Source: Hepsetus odoe
Taxonomy: Eukaryota > Chordata > Actinopteri > Characiformes > Hepsetidae
DNA length: 64,000 nucleotides
Reading direction: 5' to 3'
Assembly (NCBI GenBank): GCA_017165825.1
Contig: CM029376.1
Coordinates: 16,737,342-16,801,341, forward strand
A model generated the notes under the pieces. The model did no database searches, had not been told where the DNA came from, and saw only the letters and a list, made by a program, of their open reading frames with translations. The position numbers were made by a program, and so were the translations under genes. Positions 35,910 to 46,640 of this stretch are shown piece after piece. Each line of letters begins with the position of its first letter. Position 1 is the stretch's first letter.

Positions 35910-38900
35910 GCTCTCTTGCTCTCTTCTACAGTGTGGTTCCAGAAGGGTTCTCCACACCTGTTGTTGAGTGAATCGTTAGCCCCTTATTCCCACAGCTCTT
36001 TAACCATCTGCTGAAGAAAGAAATTTGTGGCAATGTGAAAGGTGGAAGGTTAACGCGAGTGTCAGACAGCCAGTCGTCCAGGCAGACAGACATAGACAGG
36101 CATAAACAGGCATAGACAGACATAGCAGTAGAGGCCTAGATCTGCTGGCACTGGCCATGCAAGAGTACAATCTTAAGTTAAGGCTGTTCTAAATCAGATG
36201 ACCACGGAAATATACAAATTATTTCAAGTGTAATGATAGCAGAAGGAACCATTACTAAAGAACTGCTGTGGATATTTGATATAATTCCCACAGTCAGGCT
36301 CCTAAAACAGACACTCTTTTGAGCTAAAATGCTCATTTATTGTTCATAGCTTCTCCCAGCAGTTGGTCGACATCAGACTGAAAGCCTTTTAGTTTGATCT
36401 AGTTCTAAGAAGCCTGGTTCTTTTCTCTAAATTCAGAGAAATCCCCCTGATCTGGAACATGCCACTGGGATTCATGGTTAACCAGTTTCAGTTGGAGGTA
36501 AAAATGTAGCACTGTAATGTATTGCTTTACTTGCAGTTTCCAACTAACTTCGCCAACAGAGTGAATAAGTGGTAGATTTGATTTCAGGGTAAATACAGTT
36601 ATTCAGAGGGGTTAGGATGTAAATGAATTGTGGTGGAAAACCTCTGCTCTTGAGCCATCTACAGCTGGCTCAACATGATCCAAGATGAAAGCTATCTACT
36701 GAATTAAAGGCGCTGGGGTGTTGCTCCTTCAGGCAGTAAAGTACTACAAAAATAATCTGACATGTGAGTGGTTTCCTTCTACATCCCACAAGCTAACCCT
36801 CAGTCTTTAATCACTCAAAGACTCATGCCTGCGTGATGGCATCACGGCAGCAGTTACAAGAGGGCTACCATCACACAGCCCGTTCCTGCAAGCTTCTTCT
36901 GGAATACCTCCAAAAGGCTAAAGCAGTAAAAAGGCGATAATGACAATCAAAGTGATGTTTGAAGTCCCCTCTCTTCTTGTTTTTGCTAGAACACAGGCAA
37001 CACACAGCAACTGTATAGTCTGACTGCTGAGAGACTGCATGACTCGACCTGTTTCTCTTGCGCTAGACCATTGTGGTCTTTCTCCTTGGGTGTGTGTTGA
37101 TTTCTTCCCCCAGCACTCAAGCTTGAACTCTTCCCAGAATCAACATAGACTGCAGGTGTTGTCTACAATGCTGCAGATCTAATCAAAAAATAGCTTTTTT
37201 TCCAGCCTTGTTTGCAGCTGCAGCCTTTTCTTTTTTTTTGCATTTTAGTGCCCTCCTTGTTTGCAACTCAGAAACAGAGTGGCTTTGTTCCTCTGTAAAG
37301 ACAGAGCATGTTGCTTTTGCTCGAGTGGTGTCGGGGGAACAATCTGATTTTCATTGTTTCAGTTACTAACCCCACTGGTGCAGATTTTTCAGCAATCATC
37401 CTCAATTTCTGGTTGTGCAATGGTACCAGGTGTCTGCAATAAAGAAGAATGCATATCTGCACAGCCTTCAGACAGCAATTTGCATCAAAAACAGAACCAA
37501 AGGCTCTTCTTTTCTAAGCCTTTCTCTTAGAAGTTTGGGTTTGGTGGGTGTCTAATTTTACAGAATGGCTTCGTTGAAATTCATTATGAAGCCTAATCAG
37601 ATTATAATTATAATCAGGTTATAACCAGAACCCTTTTCGGCACATTTATTTTTTATTTATTTTAAGACACTTTTTGTTTCTTTTTTGGATCCTTTTGTCT
37701 AACAAGGACATCAAGCTCAGGAACTCAAAGGCAATGGCTAAAGTGGAACTAGGTTTCTTTTCCTGATGCTTGAATATAAGGGTTGGAAATACAACGGTTC
37801 TGGGAATAAATAAGAAAAATGGAAAAAAATTCAAAAGAACAAGTTAGTATCGATAGAATGGATAGATTGAGGTTGTTTGCATCATTTTACATTTATAAGC
37901 TAATGAAACAAAATTAATTAAAACAAAATTAATCACTGCTGTCTTGATCAGCCTGTAAATTAGTTGGTTAGACATAAAACATTACAAATCTTTAAGACAC
38001 TAGCAACAAACCACAGTCAAGGATCTGTTTCCTCAGTCTTAAATAGTTAACCTGACTGGATGTAAATCTTCCCTGTGGGGAGGCAGACGGTGCTGAAAGA
38101 TGAGTGGGAGTGGGGTTCAAACAGGCCAGCTTAGTCACAGATTCAGGTGGAGAAAACTTCAGCCCACACGTCAGACCGATGAGATACATGCCTGCAGGGA
38201 GAGAGGAAAATACCTCAGAAAACAAGCTGCTCAGGGATGAGAAGAGTGAAGAGAGATGATGTCAGTCTCTGTTAATGAAGGAGGGAGCAAAAGAACTACT
38301 GGACAGCAGCACAAATGCCACAGTGGTTGGATCAGCGAGCCGCTAATAGACCCAGCTATAGCCCCCCTGTGGGCAATACTGCACCCTGATTGACACTTCC
38401 ACTTCACTATTTATAGCCCCCTTTCAGCATGGAGGAGGTCAACAGATAACTATTCAATCACTATATTTATGGGCTGTATCTGCTTCATGGGAATGCAGTG
38501 TGATATTAGTTGAATGCTGGGTTTTTTCCAAGATCACACAAATAAAATTTTAGTAAGCAACCTAAAGGCTGTGATTAGGAGCAATTTAACTATCCTAAAG
38601 CGGTTGTAATTCTGTAAATATTAAAAGAGATAAAGGGAAAATAAGAAAGGGGTAGAAAAATTCAAAAATAATTTAAATAATAGATCTTGGTTGGGTGATA
38701 TCCAAAAAAATGGCAGTGATTTCTGTATATGGTAGTATATGTAGTGGAATTATGTTCGTGTTAATCATGCTAATAGATCTTCCTGATAATTTGGGCTGAA
38801 AGTAGTTTGCATCAGTTCATCTAACTGTTGATTATTTCATTATTTTTTTAGCTACTAAAACTAAACCTCCAACCTTTTTCATTTGTGCAAATTCTTAGTC

Positions 38901-39422
38901 TAATGACAAAATGCTTCTTTTAGGTCACTCCTGGTAGTAAGGCCTCTCTGGTCAACCTGTGTCCAGGAGACATCATCTTGGCTATTGAAGGAGTCCCAAC
39001 TGAGGGTATGACTCACGGCGAGGCCCAGAACAAGATCAAAGACTCTACCAACCAACTGTGTCTCAAAATAGAAAGGTGAGCGTCATAAAGTCTTTACATC
39101 AGCAAAGTGAGGGAACTGAAAAAAAAGATCCCGGCTCTTTGAGTCACACCATGTTCTAAATTACAGGCCCGGTCATGTCAAGATAAATACAGCATCTTTC
39201 CAGCAATTATCCCCACACAATATCCAATATGTGCCATGATCCTAATGTTATTGCATCATGGATTTAAAAGTTAAGCTTTTAAGAAAAAAAATGATAGCTT
39301 TGACACATCTGTGAGCACAGAAAGTATAAATCTGTTAGATCTATTATAACCCAAGTCATTTTACCAGCTAACTGCATGCCATGTGCTAAAAAACAGAACC
39401 TTATATGCCAAAATCTATCTAC

Positions 39423-39480
<58 letters not shown>

Positions 39481-39698
39481 GTCTGTCTATCTGTCTGTCT
39501 GTCTTTCTGTCCGTCTGTCTGTCTGTCCGTCTTACCGTCCATCCATCCATCCATCCACATGGTCTTTTTTATTAAATAGGTCTCTAAACTGGACTTTAAT
39601 CAATGCATTTCAGGCCTGAAACCAAGCTCTGGTCACCACAAGTCATGGAAGAGGGCAAAGCGCATCCATTCAAAATCAATCTGGAGGCAGAACAACAA
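34591..39698 (+). CDS. pdlim3: pdlim3 PDZ-domain exons
   Basis: Three exons. The first has the carboxylate-binding loop [12 protein letters not shown]. The second carries [20 protein letters not shown] and [19 protein letters not shown]. The third encodes [20 protein letters not shown] and the INLEAEQQ end. PDZ of ALP recognises the alpha-actinin C-terminus. Intron 1 is 4.2 kb and contains the sequence gap. Confidence 0.95.
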
Positions 39699-42600
39699 GT
39701 AAGATGAAGGGGAAGAGCAAACTTTAGCCACAAGCACAGCCACAATGATCTGCTTTGCATATGCTGCTGTAATAGGACAGATTTATTGAGGCTTTGCATG
39801 GGAGGCTGGAAATATATGCTCACTATTATTGTTTCTTTCGGAAATCTTTATTGCACGAGACGTGGGGGAAAAAATCAGTCGTGGCTGTTGATAGAGGAGT
39901 GGCAGTTAATTTATATCTCAGAACTTTGACCTTGGCCAGCAGGATGCCTAATAAAATCTGAGCTGTCTAAATAACTCCAACTATGGCCAGCACTCTGCTG
40001 ACCACTTCTTAGCACACAGTCAGATCCAGATTTGTATTTCTGCAAAAATGACTTGATATATTCATTATGTATGAATCCCACTGAGCAAAATAATAATATA
40101 ATAAATAATAACAAGAAAAAAAAAAAGAAGGTAGCATACTTGCCTTAGTCTCTCATTCTTCTTTTAAAATGAATTTGTGTTTACTTCATCCACAAACAAA
40201 TACATGTAGGCCTTAAAAAAAGACATTGGATTTCACTGTTTTCTGCTTAATAACAACAGTAATGAAATTATTAACTGAATTTATGATACGAGACAGTTAG
40301 GTCACAGTTAGGTCGGTACATTTTCAGATGACCATTACAACTTCCATAAAAGAGTTTGATAGTAATGTGACTAAACTGTAAGACTGTAAGTTTATTCATG
40401 TTACAAGAAAATTAGGATTAAATCAAAAGGATAAAAAAAATGAATGGTGACTGTCTAGCCTTTGACTGGACAGGATAAAAGCATACTGGCAGAATGACTA
40501 ATGTAAAATCTCCATCCTCATATCTATCTGTTATTGAGCTGCTTCTCATAACCAGGGTCAGAGGTGGTGCTGGAACTTATTATTTTGTGATTTAGCCTTT
40601 AAAAGTATTATCTGAGTGACCCTTTGACTTCAGCATGCAGTGTGTGTGTGTCTGTCCGCCGTGTACAGGAGTTTAAGCCAATAGGCACAGCCCATAACAG
40701 AAGAGCACAGCCGTTTGTGGCTGCTGCAAACCTGGATGACAAAAGGCAGGTGGTGAGCTCTTTCTACAACACCCCCATAGGCCTCTACTCTGAGGGCAAC
40801 ATCCAGGACGCCCTGCATGGGCAAATCCATGGTCTGGTGCATGATAGGCCTGAGGGGTGAGTGACAGACTGACTTCTTCACACACCTCTACGCATTCGGC
40901 TGTGACCCGCCTGCCTGGCCCCTAACGCCTGGAATTAACACACATTCCACTGTGGCAGAGATTTTCTTAGGTCCAGGTTTTATTATGGGGTGGATTCGAT
41001 GAGAGTTTTATTTTAGAGACATAATGTGTACAGTGAATTTTTTGGTACAGCAAAAAGGTGAAAATAAACAGTCATCTTAGGTTTAAGATGCTGTTCAACA
41101 GATGCTGTTTGACTTTCATTTGATTTTGCTTAAGCTGAGCAATGCTGGACCTAAGAGGACCTCTGCTTTCTCACTCTACTTGCCGCTCTAAACTCTTTTT
41201 TCCTCCCCTTCTTATGTTTTCCAGGACCTTGGCTACTTCGAACACAAGTTTAATGTCAGACCAAAGCCCTTCATACCTGGGGGTCAAAGCAGGTCACTAG
41301 ACTACATCCGATTAGTACAATTCCTTATAATGTATTAAGATTATTGTGCTCATATCAAAAGGAACACCTGTACTTTTAAACATTTAACTTTATGAACAAG
41401 CAAACATTTTTAGCAGCTTTTCAGACAATGAAAACTTTTATAAAATATATGTAGGTTAGTGTGAATTGTCAGAAAAAAAGCTTTTTAGACTTTACATAGC
41501 CCTCAATAAGGTGTTACAAAGAACTGCATAAAACTGGTCATATGGTAAAATTAACATATGCTTGGTGTTATTTCAAGGCATTTTTTCAAAACACAGAGTT
41601 TTGACTGAAATTTTTTTTATGAGTACAAACAGGCAACATATAGCAAAGCCTTAGAGTCTAATGTTAAACAAATCAGCAGAAATAACATGAAGGAGAGCTT
41701 AAGCTCTCTTTCATTTTAACTGGCTTTAATCTGTTTTTGAATGATGCACTAGATCTCCAGACGTCTGGACAAAGTATTCAGACAACTTTTCTAACGAGTT
41801 CATCCAACTTCTTGCATCTGTTACATGCAACATAATGCATCTGTTAGTGACGCAGGTGTTTGACTGTGCACACACAGTTCATGTTATCTCCACGGCAGTG
41901 AATAAGCAGTAGAACTGTAGGCTCTGTAGATAATGGATCTGAGTCCATGGTCATCATGTCCAGTGCCAAATGCTGGCGAAAAAAAGGCAAAGCATCTCTG
42001 AAAAAAACAAAGCATCTCTGGTGTGATGGGTTGAGTTGGAGTGGTGTTGGTAAAGAACTTATCATCCAACATTAGAATCTGAACTCACTAATGCACTAAC
42101 GGTGTTAATGCAGTGTAGAATTCACAACTCAGAGCCCATAGTGTAGGCATCTCAGAAGAGTAAAGGCTCTTACTCCAGGAAATGACCCACTCAATATTAA
42201 AATTTATTGATTTGTTGATTTGTATTAATACTGTCTACAAAAGGTTTCACATTTGTGGACATACATTGTACAAGCAGTTGTTCTGTTGCTCTTGCTTACA
42301 GTCTCTGATGTTTTTTTTTATTCTCTCCTGTCCTTTCATCCTTCCCTTTCGTCTGCATCTGCCTATTCCTTTGACCCACATCCTGTTTCATCTGGTATAT
42401 AATCAAATCTCTTCACCTTCAGAGATAATGCATCTCAGAGGGTGATGGGAAATGCAGTTCAGGTGCCTTGCTCTGTACCACTTACTAATCGCAGTCAGAA
42501 CGAGGCCCTGGCTCTTTCTGCACAATATAACTCCCCCATTAACTTGTACTCCGATGCCAGTCTGTCAGAGGCAGTACAGCAGGCTCAGATGTCTGCTGGA

Positions 42601-45600
42601 ACTGAACAAGCATCACCCAGGTAACAAAAGCTTTGTTTTGGACCTCCTTTCAATGACCTCTATCTTACCTGTATTTCAGTTTGTGAACATAAGATATAAA
42701 TACACTAAAATATGACATATATTGATAGTACGCACAGATAACAGCTGCACTTGACTGATGTATATTTGAGGCTACTCGACACCGCCATAAACATTTATAA
42801 AGGCTTTTTTCCAACAAGCTTTAGTCCTAAATGTTGTGTCAATCCTGATATAATTTAACTGCAAACAATGACAATACTTGTTAAAATAAGCCTTTATAAA
42901 TAATTGTGTAGGTATGTGTCAGATGTCATTAGAGGTTTAGGTCTTAAAGTCTTATAAATCCTGGCCTTCTTTAAGGTCTTACCAAAGCTTGAATTATTTT
43001 TGCTTAACAAAAACACTGATCGGATATTATTTGAGTGGAGGACCAATCTCAGTAAAAGACTATTACAGACATGACATGACAGTGGAGACAAACTTACAAA
43101 TACAGTAACTGGATACTTTGTTAGATATACCTTGTTGGAACACATTGATCAGTTTTGGACCACACATATCCTGACTAGATATTTTGGTTATTCACAGTCC
43201 AACGCTATTGGTGTAAAAAATTTGGGAAACACTGAGGTCCCTGCTGCAACAGATGAAGTGCAGACATGTGTCTATCACTGCTGTGTTGAGCATGGTCAGC
43301 TTTCTCAGTAACATCTGGTCAGGGGTGGTGCTGTGTTCCATTCCCACTAATGGAGTGGGTAGTAGGCTGTGCAGCAAAGGCTGCACTCTGATCAGCAGTT
43401 GTAAACCAAGTATTGTTGATTTGCCAGATAAAAAATAAATGAGTATAGGTACAAAATATGTAATGAACTAGTGACTATAGCTCCTTTCTATAGCTGTATA
43501 TTTTGTATACTTCATTAAACATGTGTCAGTTCTACATAGATCACCAATATCACTGCTTTTGTCCTGTTTTCTTTTTTTTCCTTAGTGGGAAAGTCCTGAG
43601 CAATATAGAGGACTCTCATGTGTACAGAATGCTGCAGGATGACCAGGAAAAGCCACACCAGCCTCGACAGTCTGGCTCTTTTAAGGCCCTACAAGACTTT
43701 GTGGAGAGTGATGGTGAGCAACTAGAACATCTCTTTTCTCTTGCTGCCAATTAAACTCCTCTACACTGTGTCTGACATGGTATATGGGTGTACAGAAGAT
43801 CTAACCGACTGTATATCTTGGTTCTTTATTTCTTTGCTGACAGGTACAAAGCCTCTTGTAACAAGAAGTGTCAAAGCTCCAGTGACAAAACCCCAAGCAG
43901 CCTCTGCCTCACTACAAAAACTCCCTCTATGTGACAAATGTGGCAACGGCATTGTGTAAGTAAAGCCTGACATATTCCAACACGAAGCTGCATACAGTCT
44001 TACAGTATAAGGAACAAACTCTGATGTGGTACATGCAGCCTTCTTCATCAAATATAAATCCAGACAAACTGCTCTGTATATCCTTTATAAAACGTTTAAT
44101 CAATAAAAAACATGACTTTTTAAATTGTATAATTAGCATTATACCATTACCAGCTGGGTGCTGCATATGAGAGTAAAGTGAAAAGGGAGAGGAGGAATTA
44201 AAGAATTTACCCAAGCTCAAACCATAAGGCTTAAAATATATACAGTACTGTGCAAAAGTTTTAGGCAGGTGTGAAAAAATGCTGTAAACAAAGAATGCTT
44301 TCAGAAATACAATGATTGTTTATTTTTATCCATTTACAAAATGCAAAGTGAGCGAACAAAAGAAAAATCTAAATCAAATCAATATTTGGTGTTACTAACT
44401 TTCACCTTCAAACCAGCATCAGTTCTTCTAGGTACACTTGCACAAAGTCAGGGATTGTGTAGGATTATAGTCGGTGAATGATCAACCAGTTTTACCAAAC
44501 AGGTGCAGATGATCATCAATGTCACACGGAGGTTGAACACAGGCATGTTTGGAACAACCGACCAGCCGAGTTCCTTCAAAAACTCTTTGCAAGTGTACCT
44601 AGAAGAACTGATGCTGTTTTGAAGGCAAAGGGTGGTCACACCGAATATTGATTTGATTTAGATTTCTCTTTTGTTCCTTCACTGCATTTTGTTGATTGAT
44701 GAAAATAAATGATTAACACTTCCATTTCTGAAAGCATTCTTTGTTTACAGCATTTTTCCACACCTGCCTAAAACTTTTGCACGGTACTGTAAGTCATATA
44801 TAATATGATATATAGAAGGCTGTGATTTTGGCTTTTCGTTTTATTAGAGCGCTGAAATTTGTATTTTTCTGGGACTTCAGGAGGTCATTTTAAGTTTTAC
44901 TACAAAATACCCAGAACCAGATTAAATCTTGACCTCAGATTCAAAATCATGTACATGTTTACACTCCTAGTAGGCATGTATGTAGACTGTGCAAATGGTC
45001 TAAGCATTAACACAGATGCACAGTTCAAGTACTGAAAGCTGGTATTAAATGAAGTGAATCATGTGTGCTGGAGGACGACATTCACCAAACAGTTCTTTCC
45101 AGAACTTCTGTGCACTCCGGCATTATTATGTATTGGTCCACTTCCAAATCACCAGTTAAAATGTTTACTGCTGATCATAACTGCAATCCTGTGTTGTCCT
45201 AGTACATGACTTATTAAAAGGATAAGCAGTAGATTATTCATCTCCACTTCTACTCCTTCTACACCTATTTGAAGTATCAAAAGCATCAAAGCAATTTAAA
45301 GTGTCAGATGTCGTTTCCACTGGGTCAGCATATCATAATCAATAGACCAATAAAAATCTGCCAAAATGACTTGCTACATTAAAAAGTTATGACGATTTTA
45401 CGCTCCACCTGTAAAGTTGTTTTTTGAATACGTTTATTTGTAGAATTATAAAAATTACAAAACTTTAAAAAGATGGCATGATAATTAACGTGTCTTATAT
45501 CACTGAAACTGCTAACTGTCCCACCTTGATCTGAGAGCCTATTTTTCAATCAATAAACTGGAATGTCTGACTGACAGGGGTACTGTGGTCAAGGCACGGG

Positions 45601-45767
45601 AAAAGTTCCGCCACCCTGCCTGCTTTGTGTGCTCGGACTGCAGCATGAACCTGAAGCAGAAGGGCTACTTCTTTGTGGAAGGACAGCTGTACTGTGAGAC
45701 TCACGCTCGGATCCGAATGAGACCTCCTGAAGGCCATGACCTGGTCACTGTGTATCCCAGCGCTTAA
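34591..45767 (+). CDS. pdlim3: pdlim3, actinin-associated LIM protein (ALP)
   Basis: PDZ-LIM protein that binds alpha-actinin at muscle Z-discs and stress fibres. Constitutive exons: 34591-34683, 38924-39075, 39614-39698, 43586-43713, 43844-43955, 45578-45767. Between the third and these lie two alternatives: 40669-40856, or 41225-41292 plus 42423-42620. Every junction keeps phase. The first choice gives 315 aa, close to mammalian skeletal ALP; the second gives 341 aa, like the smooth-muscle form. PDZ occupies about residues 1-84 (start [20 protein letters not shown]), ZM the middle, LIM about 245-300 (CDKCG ... CFVCSDC ... CETH). The 5' Met is supported by the PDZ-first start typical of the family. 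Confidence 0.96.
35335..35906 (+). repeat. (CA)n-(CT)n microsatellite with a 326-base N gap
   Basis: (CA)n at about 35336-35394, (CT)n at 35400-35434, N at 35435-35760, then CT-rich repeat to 35906. The gap is bounded on both sides by CT repeat, so the missing bases are probably repeat as well and its stated size may be nominal. Confidence 0.95.
38407..38416 (+). promoter_or_regulatory. Consensus MEF2 site in pdlim3 intron 1
   Basis: CTATTTATAG matches the palindromic MEF2 consensus exactly. A near-match, CTATATTTATGG, begins at about 38461. Location inside a muscle gene makes an intronic muscle enhancer plausible; function is inferred. Confidence 0.45.
39413..39558 (+). repeat. Compound tetranucleotide microsatellite
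   Basis: (CTAT)n passes into (CTGT)n and then (CCAT)n, ending about 55 bases before pdlim3 exon 3. Its length could influence splicing of that exon. Confidence 0.95.
40669..40856 (+). CDS. pdlim3: pdlim3 alternative exon, skeletal-type ZM
   Basis: Starts after gtgtacag and encodes [20 protein letters not shown], then the ZM motif [20 protein letters not shown]. It ends in phase 2 (GAGGG|gtgagt), equal to the end phase of the alternative pair, so either route joins the exon at 43586. It corresponds to the skeletal ALP-specific segment in mammals. Confidence 0.92.
41225..42620 (+). CDS. pdlim3: pdlim3 alternative exon pair, smooth-muscle-type ZM
   Basis: Exon 41225-41292 encodes [20 protein letters not shown] and QS; exon 42423-42620 encodes a linker and a second ZM motif, [20 protein letters not shown]. 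The pair enters in phase 0 like 40669-40856 and leaves in phase 2. [12 protein letters not shown] strongly matches the mammalian smooth-muscle ALP isoform. Confidence 0.9.
43586..45767 (+). CDS. pdlim3: pdlim3 C-terminal exons with LIM domain
   Basis: Exons 43586-43713 ([20 protein letters not shown] motif shared with other ALP/CLP proteins), 43844-43955 and 45578-45767. The LIM zinc ligands are split by the last intron: CDKCGNG lies before it and [20 protein letters not shown], then CETH, after it. The stop is TAA at 45765-45767. Confidence 0.95.
44241..44791. mobile_element. Fold-back MITE in the pdlim3 LIM intron
   Basis: A 551-bp element with TA ends and arms of about 210 bp that are inverted copies of each other: TACAGTACTGTGCAAAAGTT at the left pairs with the complement at the right end (44772-44791). 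Deeper in, CATCAGTTCTTCTAGGTACA at about 44417 matches the reverse of the segment near 44602. The loop is about 130 bp. No coding capacity. It looks like a non-autonomous Tc1/mariner derivative. Confidence 0.88.
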
Positions 45768-45960
45768 AAGACATCATCACAGGTTTTCATAGCTAACAGA
45801 CGCTGCAACTGAAACGTAGGAACGCTTGTTGAACTTGCTGTAAGCTTGGAATGTTTGCTGTAAGGGGTATTTTGATGCTTGAGAATTCGCACGTCCACTT
45901 ATCAAAGCCTAAAGCAGACTCTAACTGATGAGCAGCAAGAGATCCTTAATTTCAGAACAA

Positions 45961-46024
45961 AATAAACCATGAAGTTTGGTCTAAAAACGTGCACCTATCA
46001 CGGTGCATTTTGGGTTGAAATAAA
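45961..46024 (+). terminator. pdlim3 polyadenylation signals
   Basis: AATAAA at 45961-45966 and again at 46019-46024, about 200-250 bases after the stop codon. Confidence 0.75.
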
Positions 46025-46512
46025 GTGAAAGACTGAAAGATATATTTTTGAAATCATATTTTTCTCTTAACAAAAGCAGTAGCAACTTGCTATATATGCT
46101 GCTATTCTTTGTTTAGATGCTATTTGTGTGGGAAACTGTGTGAAATCTTTAAAAGTGCTGTTAAAATCAAATTCCTGACAAATTCACAGCATCCCAGGAA
46201 CTATTTCTTGAAGGCATATTAAATTGTTCCAGAGTGAACATGTTTCTAATTTCAAACGAATCAGTAACAGTGAACCAGCGTGGGAAGCAAGGCAATTAAA
46301 TTAAATGACTGAAAAGACAGAATGGATGGATTTTGATAAATGGGATGTTTACATAGTCTTTTAATCTTAACACCAACAAAGTAATAATATTCTGTAAACA
46401 GGCCACATGATAGACATCACATGATCTTAACACGTCATTACAGACTGGACTTGATTATAGTTTTTGGAGTTCACAAACCTGCAAATAAAAAAGGGGAAAT
46501 CTGGAGTTATAT

Positions 46513-46518
46513 TTTATT
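46513..46518 (-). terminator. cfap96 polyadenylation signal
   Basis: AATAAA on the minus strand about 125 bases beyond the cfap96 stop. It lies roughly 490 bases from the pdlim3 signals, so the two genes converge tail to tail. Confidence 0.7.
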
Positions 46519-46640
46519 CTGTAAGGTAGAAAGAGGGTATTACTAGCCCTGTTGTTAATATATCAAAGGCTGTGTGATAACTCCCTATTACAAGTATAGC
46601 ATAAAGATTAAAAAGCTTATTTATAGATTTTGCAGGTCTC

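Larger units (their letters stand above)
34684..38923 (+). other. pdlim3 intron 1
   Basis: Contains TA-rich DNA near 34.92 kb, a long CA/CT microsatellite region interrupted by the assembly gap, and a consensus MEF2 element near 38.41 kb. The rest is unremarkable with no credible exon. Confidence 0.55.

Noticed and set aside
35315..35971. Long open frame of His/Thr, gap X and Ser/Leu
   Set aside because: Pure microsatellite and N translation.
39376..39619. Repetitive Tyr/Leu/Ser frames
   Set aside because: Tetranucleotide microsatellite translation in a pdlim3 intron.
41750..42065. Possible transposon scrap in pdlim3 intron
   Set aside because: Faint resemblance to fish DNA-transposon sequence only; no ends or coding motif clear enough to call.
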